Made by a program: the position numbers and the translations under genes. Source: Kazachstania africana CBS 2517 (taxonomy: Eukaryota > Ascomycota > Saccharomycetes > Saccharomycetales > Saccharomycetaceae). Taken from it: 64,000 nucleotides of DNA. Under the pieces are notes generated by a model. The model did no database searches. It saw only the letters and a list, made by a program, of their open reading frames with translations, and had not been told where the DNA came from. Each line of letters begins with the position of its first letter. Positions within the stretch are counted from its first letter, which is position 1. Positions 60,221-64,000 of the stretch are shown piece by piece. The stretch is taken from contig NC_018942.1 in the NCBI RefSeq assembly GCF_000304475.1, positions 682,001 to 746,000 of the forward strand. The letters are read 5' to 3'.

Positions 60221-61406
60221 TGCCAGTGTGTCAGCTACCTTTAGTTCATGAATCGTTGACGCTATAGTAGTAATAAAAGCTCATCGCCATATTTTTTTTT
60301 TTTTTGAATGAGAAAAAACTGAAAAATTTTTCATTGCGTCAAGTTGAAGTAAAAACGAAGCGATTTGCTGACATCGACGCCTGTCGCCGATTGATTTATG
60401 GCGAGCAAAAACAGAGGAAGCATATTGGACCAGAGCAGTCTGCATTCTGGTTCTGAAAGAAATGCAAGGTGAGACTCCAAGATCTCTGAAACCTGCTTTT
60501 AAAATATATTAATAAAATATAAAAAATGGAATAATTAATGTAGATTGGTATAAGTTATCTAATGAGTATTAGGATGACTGTATTTCGAGATTCTCCGGAA
60601 ATTACACAACATTGGAGGGACAATCGTCGCACATATGTCAAGGAACCTTCGGAGAGATATGTTTATGTAAATCTTTACACTGTTGCAAATCATTCTCGCC
60701 TGAGTGAGTCTGCAGTATTCAGATGTGCTCAATGGAGGAAGTACAATCGACACGTCTCTATTTTTAAACTACTCACAACAGGATATGAAAGCAACACGCA
60801 GAGAGATGCCAAAAAAAAGGCTCTTGAGGCACGAAACCACAAAAACACAAACAAAGACAAAAACATACACAGCTAGTGGAGAAGACCCTCTCGTGGCACA
60901 AAACAACCCATTGTAACTATCTTAACACAGAAAGACGGAATATTAACAGTCTTCACAGCGGAGGAAGTCATCTCCATGTAAATAAATATATCCGTCCTTT
61001 GAAAGCCCCGGAAAAAAAGTCCCATTACCCGGATATTTACGGAGAACAGTCCGTACAATTTATTCAATCCACGTGACTTCGAGACGCGAAAAGACGAAAA
61101 AAAATTTAAAAAGAAGGCACGTCGTATTGTATTATTTCCATCTCTTCTCAGAAAACGACGGAGAGAATTGCCCAAAAGTCACTTTCCAGATAAAACTTTA
61201 TTTGTGGAAGACACGTAGTCTTGAAAAAATTTTTTTTCTTTTTCGTCGATGGACGCCGAAGAGGCATCGTTGGACGTGTATATAAATATAGTAAATATTT
61301 AGCTTTTGCCAGTGTGAATCGTTTGTTTTCGTTACTTTAGAAACTACCTCTCTGACGAGAAATTTAACCATTTTTCATACACAGAACTACACACAGAATA
61401 ATCACA
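60221..61406. promoter_or_regulatory. RFU1-SEC53 divergent intergenic region
   Basis: 1186 bp without a supported gene. T-run at about 60292-60304 just before RFU1; CCACGTGACTT near 61070; TATATAAATATAG at about 61277-61289 is a good SEC53 TATA box (about 120 bp before the ATG). Small ORFs (60562-60876 plus, 60873-61175 minus, 60399-60473 plus) have no family resemblance. Confidence 0.5.
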
Positions 61407-62171
61407 ATGGTCGCTAGTGAATTTAGTTACAAAACTAACCCAGAAACTTTAGTCTTATTTGACGTTGATGGTACTTTAACTCCAGCTAGATTAACTATCT
61501 CTCCTGAAGTTAAAGAAACTTTAAAAAAGTTAAGACAAAAAGTATGCATTGGTTTCGTCGGTGGTTCTGATTTATCTAAACAACTTGAACAATTAGGTCC
61601 AGATGTTTTATCTGAATTCGATTACTCTTTCTCAGAAAATGGTTTAACTGCTTACAGATTAGGTAAAGAATTAGCTTCTCAATCTTTTATCAACTGGATT
61701 GGTGAAGAAGAATACAACAAATTAGCTAAATTCATTCTAAGGTATTTATCTGAAATCGATTTACCAGTGAGAAGAGGTACTTTCCTAGAATTCAGAAATG
61801 GTATGATTAACGTCTCTCCAATCGGTAGAAACGCTACCACTGAAGAAAGAAACGAATTCGAAAAATACGATAAGGTACACCAAATTAGAGCCAAATTCGT
61901 CGAGGCTTTAAGAAAGGAATTCGCTCATCTTTCTTTAACTTTCTCCATCGGTGGTCAAATCTCTTTTGATGTCTTCCCAACTGGTTGGGATAAGACTTAC
62001 TGTCTACAACACGTCGAAGCTGATGGTTTTAAGGAAATTCACTTCTTCGGTGACAAAACCATGGTAGGTGGTAATGATTATGAAATCTACGAAGATAAGA
62101 GAACTATCGGACACTCCGTTACCTCTCCAAATGACACTGTCAAGATCTTAACCGAATTATTCGATTTATAA
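61407..62171 (+). CDS. SEC53: Phosphomannomutase
   Basis: 254 residues, the same as S. cerevisiae Sec53. Converts mannose 6-phosphate to mannose 1-phosphate for GDP-mannose, needed for N-glycans, O-mannosylation and GPI anchors. HAD-superfamily fold: nucleophile motif DVDGTLT (D19, D21), the cap-domain segment [12 protein letters not shown] with substrate-binding Arg, and [15 protein letters not shown] (about 212-226), the C-terminal acid motif. Very strong codon bias. Convergent with FMP32 (121 bp). Confidence 0.98.
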   Translation: MVASEFSYKTNPETLVLFDVDGTLTPARLTISPEVKETLKKLRQKVCIGFVGGSDLSKQLEQLGPDVLSEFDYSFSENGLTAYRLGKELASQSFINWIGEEEYNKLAKFILRYLSEIDLPVRRGTFLEFRNGMINVSPIGRNATTEERNEFEKYDKVHQIRAKFVEALRKEFAHLSLTFSIGGQISFDVFPTGWDKTYCLQHVEADGFKEIHFFGDKTMVGGNDYEIYEDKRTIGHSVTSPNDTVKILTELFDL

Positions 62172-62292
62172 ATTTAGCTTGCTTCTTCAAGTTTTCTTTT
62201 TTATCCTTTAATTGTTTTTAAACCATATAGCATTTCATGCCAGATATAACTTATATATATATTACTATCTATACAAATTAATATTAACGTCT

Positions 62293-62931
62293 CTATGATA
62301 ATAACCTTAAATACGCTAATACCAAAGCGAATGTACCAGTACAAACACCAATTAACCACTGCATGACTTGCGTTTTCACTGAATCAATCTGCATCTTCAT
62401 ATTCGTCACTTCTTTATCTATTCTAGAATCAATTTCTTTAATTTGTAAATCAAATTTTGTACTCTCATCTTTAATACGCCCTTTTTCGAGCGATAAATCC
62501 AACTTAAACCCTGCATTTGATTTAATTATATCCTCCTTCAATTTAGTTTTCATCTTCTCCAAATCGTTATGAACTCTTTCATACTCATTTTGAAGATTAT
62601 AAAATTCTTTTCTATCTGAACTTAACAATTGATCTTTCAACTTAGCAAAATCAACGCGTTGCTGGTATGTCAACTGAATCAATCTTTCTCTCTTGGCTAA
62701 ATCCTTGGAAACATGAACAATACCACTATGTATTGCATCAGTCATTATATCTATGAGAACTTGAGATTGCTCTGAAGTGAAATGTCCATCTTTCTTCAAT
62801 TTTTCTTGTACAGAATTTGTATCTTTTATATGTGTAACTCCCCTATTTGAAATGAAATGACTGTTATGAAACCTCCTATAGAAAGGTTCAAATGAAGATC
62901 CTTTCCTTGCCAACCCACCGCATCGTAGCAT
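62293..62931 (-). CDS. FMP32: Mitochondrial inner-membrane protein Fmp32 (DUF1640)
   Basis: 212 residues (S. cerevisiae Fmp32 is 207). Related to human MCUR1/CCDC90; in yeast it is linked to cytochrome oxidase assembly and proline handling. N-terminal presequence rich in Arg without acids (MLRCGGLARKGSSFEPFYRRF), central coiled coil (about 70-185), C-terminal transmembrane helix (WLIGVCTGTFALVLAYLRLL). Matches the YFL046W position after SEC53. Confidence 0.92.
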   Translation of the reverse strand: MLRCGGLARKGSSFEPFYRRFHNSHFISNRGVTHIKDTNSVQEKLKKDGHFTSEQSQVLIDIMTDAIHSGIVHVSKDLAKRERLIQLTYQQRVDFAKLKDQLLSSDRKEFYNLQNEYERVHNDLEKMKTKLKEDIIKSNAGFKLDLSLEKGRIKDESTKFDLQIKEIDSRIDKEVTNMKMQIDSVKTQVMQWLIGVCTGTFALVLAYLRLLS

Positions 62932-63067
62932 CTTGCTTTAAAAACTTTATCTCTCTGTCGATGTTGACGTTTATTATTCGCTGAGCCGCACATTGATTTT
63001 ATCTTTTTTCGAACATGGTTAATGCTCCGGAAACTGGTCAATATTGAAAATCTATAAATGATAACTA

Positions 63068-64000
63068 CTATATAGTGGGCAATTCGCCCATATTATCATC
63101 AATTATGCTTGAAAATAGATCAAAATGAGACTCTAAGAATGGTGCCAAACTATCTACCTCACCGTATGCGTTCTTTCCTGGGGGAACTTCAACTGGTACG
63201 TCTGCTCTCACAATGATTTTATGTGACGAAAATAACAATTCAATTTTTTCTAGTAATGAGCTTGTGAAACGTGATAATGGTTCTGGATTGTGAGTATAAT
63301 AGTCTATATAGTCAGAATCCTGAGGACTTACACCCCATTTCATTGTTATTTTATCAATAATCTTTTCTGGTATATCATTTTGTGCTCTTTTCCAATACTT
63401 ATTTGTCACTTTCGATAATGCTTTAATATCAATCAAATAAATCAAGTATCTTGTCATCAATGTCACTTGGAACAATCCGAAATACTGCTCATCGAACTTT
63501 CTTGTTATAGTGTCAACTGTCATTTGAATATGATCCTGAACAGAGTTCAGCAATCTGCTAATTACACCAATATCTTCTTGGTTCACCACATTCAATCTTT
63601 CCATAATGTCTCGTCTGTAGCTCAGTCTCAATGAGAAGCTCATCTGAATTGTCCATATTTTAATCATAACAAATGAAACAAACTTGTTTAAAACATATTC
63701 ATGTTTCGAAGAAATTACTTTGGAGTAATTGCCACTCATATAAACGACTACTAGTTTTAGAACTCTTAAGTAGCAGTTTATGAGTTCGATGAAGAAAGCA
63801 TGGTATAAGTTCTGATATTCTGGCCATTCGATGGATGCTTTTTTCTCGAAGTAGTTCATTAAAACATTATAAATATTCATAAGACTTGAAAGGATCAAAA
63901 TATTCGCTTGTAAAATCTCCACATTTTCAATCTGTTTGACATTGAATTTTGCATTGTAGCATGTACATTCAGTCAGCAGAAAATCCTCTTGTTCATCTAA
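63068..64000 (-). CDS. Unassigned protein, C-terminal part (5' end outside window)
   Basis: The minus-strand frame is open from the right edge of the window to the stop at 63068-63070, 310 residues, with no need for an internal start. The sequence is rich in helices with alternating hydrophobic and basic segments (for example FSLRLSYRRDIMERLN and FQVTLMTRYLIYLIDIKALSK) and ends NMGELPTI. It is not the RhoGAP-type RGD2 (YFL047W) expected next to FMP32. The all-helical, Tyr/Leu-rich style resembles the middle/C-terminal region of fungal zinc-cluster regulators (Rsc3/Rsc30-like), but no signature motif is in view, so the family is a guess. Confidence 0.7.
   Translation of the reverse strand, partial: LDEQEDFLLTECTCYNAKFNVKQIENVEILQANILILSSLMNIYNVLMNYFEKKASIEWPEYQNLYHAFFIELINCYLRVLKLVVVYMSGNYSKVISSKHEYVLNKFVSFVMIKIWTIQMSFSLRLSYRRDIMERLNVVNQEDIGVISRLLNSVQDHIQMTVDTITRKFDEQYFGLFQVTLMTRYLIYLIDIKALSKVTNKYWKRAQNDIPEKIIDKITMKWGVSPQDSDYIDYYTHNPEPLSRFTSSLLEKIELLFSSHKIIVRADVPVEVPPGKNAYGEVDSLAPFLESHFDLFSSIIDDNMGELPTI

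Noticed and set aside
60399..60473. 24-codon ORF (MASKNRGSILDQSSLHSGSE...) that might be the first exon of a spliced gene, since GTGAGA follows and ATTAATGTAG lies about 70 bp on
   Set aside because: The donor is not the yeast GTATGT, no good TACTAAC is present, and no continuing reading frame gives a recognisable protein.
60562..60876. 104-codon ORF between RFU1 and SEC53
   Set aside because: It overlaps other equally long ORFs on both strands (60704-60916, 60873-61175), has no recognisable motif, and lies in a promoter-type region. Could only be kept with expression or conservation data.

Overview
The window comes from the nuclear genome of a budding yeast of the family Saccharomycetaceae. 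Nearly all of its 29 protein genes are clear orthologs of Saccharomyces cerevisiae genes, and they follow the gene order of the left arm of S. cerevisiae chromosome VI (YFL004W to YFL046W). Four genes that S. cerevisiae keeps on chromosome XII (SHM2, FRS1, SPC3, RFU1) are interleaved among them. Many other ancestral neighbours are missing, including ACT1 between YPT1 and the YFL040W-like gene. This is the pattern of a post-whole-genome-duplication species that resolved duplicate loss differently from S. cerevisiae (Kazachstania, Naumovozyma or a similar genus; species not determined). AT-rich intergenic DNA, the single spliceosomal intron with GTATGT and TACTAAC signals, and an alpha2/Mcm1 operator at STE2 all fit.

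Layout. 1-3.7 kb: 3' part of VTC2, then MSH4. 3.8-4.7 kb: tRNA-Asn, a Ty4/tau-like LTR remnant and tRNA-Lys; gene orientation relative to S. cerevisiae flips here. 5.2-12 kb: GNA1, SMX2, GAT1, an unassigned 236-aa gene (possibly kinetochore, CENP-K/Mcm22-like), FRS2 and a second unassigned gene with a Gcr1/Hot1-type DNA-binding domain. 12-27 kb: BUD27, EPL1, BST1, STE2, GYP8, CAF16, CAK1. 27-38 kb: SHM2, AGX1, HAC1, RIM15. 38-50 kb: FRS1, the YFL034W ortholog, MOB2, RPO41, TUB2. 51-64 kb: YPT1, a sugar-transporter-like gene, SPC3, FET5, LAM5/LAM6, RFU1, SEC53, FMP32 and a truncated unassigned gene.

The most informative locus is HAC1. The contiguous reading frame stops early, but both Ire1-type splice-site hairpins are readable. 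They bracket a 138-nt non-conventional intron, and joining the exons gives a tail closely resembling the S. cerevisiae induced Hac1 tail. The 5' leader contains an 11-nt perfect complement (13 bp with extension) to a segment inside the intron, matching the known translational-attenuation mechanism. STE2 carries a textbook a-specific-gene operator with an overlapping pheromone response element.

These are housekeeping genes that do not form operons. Themes that recur are secretion and glycosylation (SEC53, GNA1, BST1, SPC3, YPT1, GYP8, HAC1), cytoplasmic Phe-tRNA synthetase (both subunits, FRS1 and FRS2), one-carbon/glycine metabolism (SHM2 beside AGX1), nutrient signalling (GAT1, RIM15, BUD27) and mating/meiosis (STE2, MSH4). 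No CRISPR array, rRNA, centromere or telomere was recognised.
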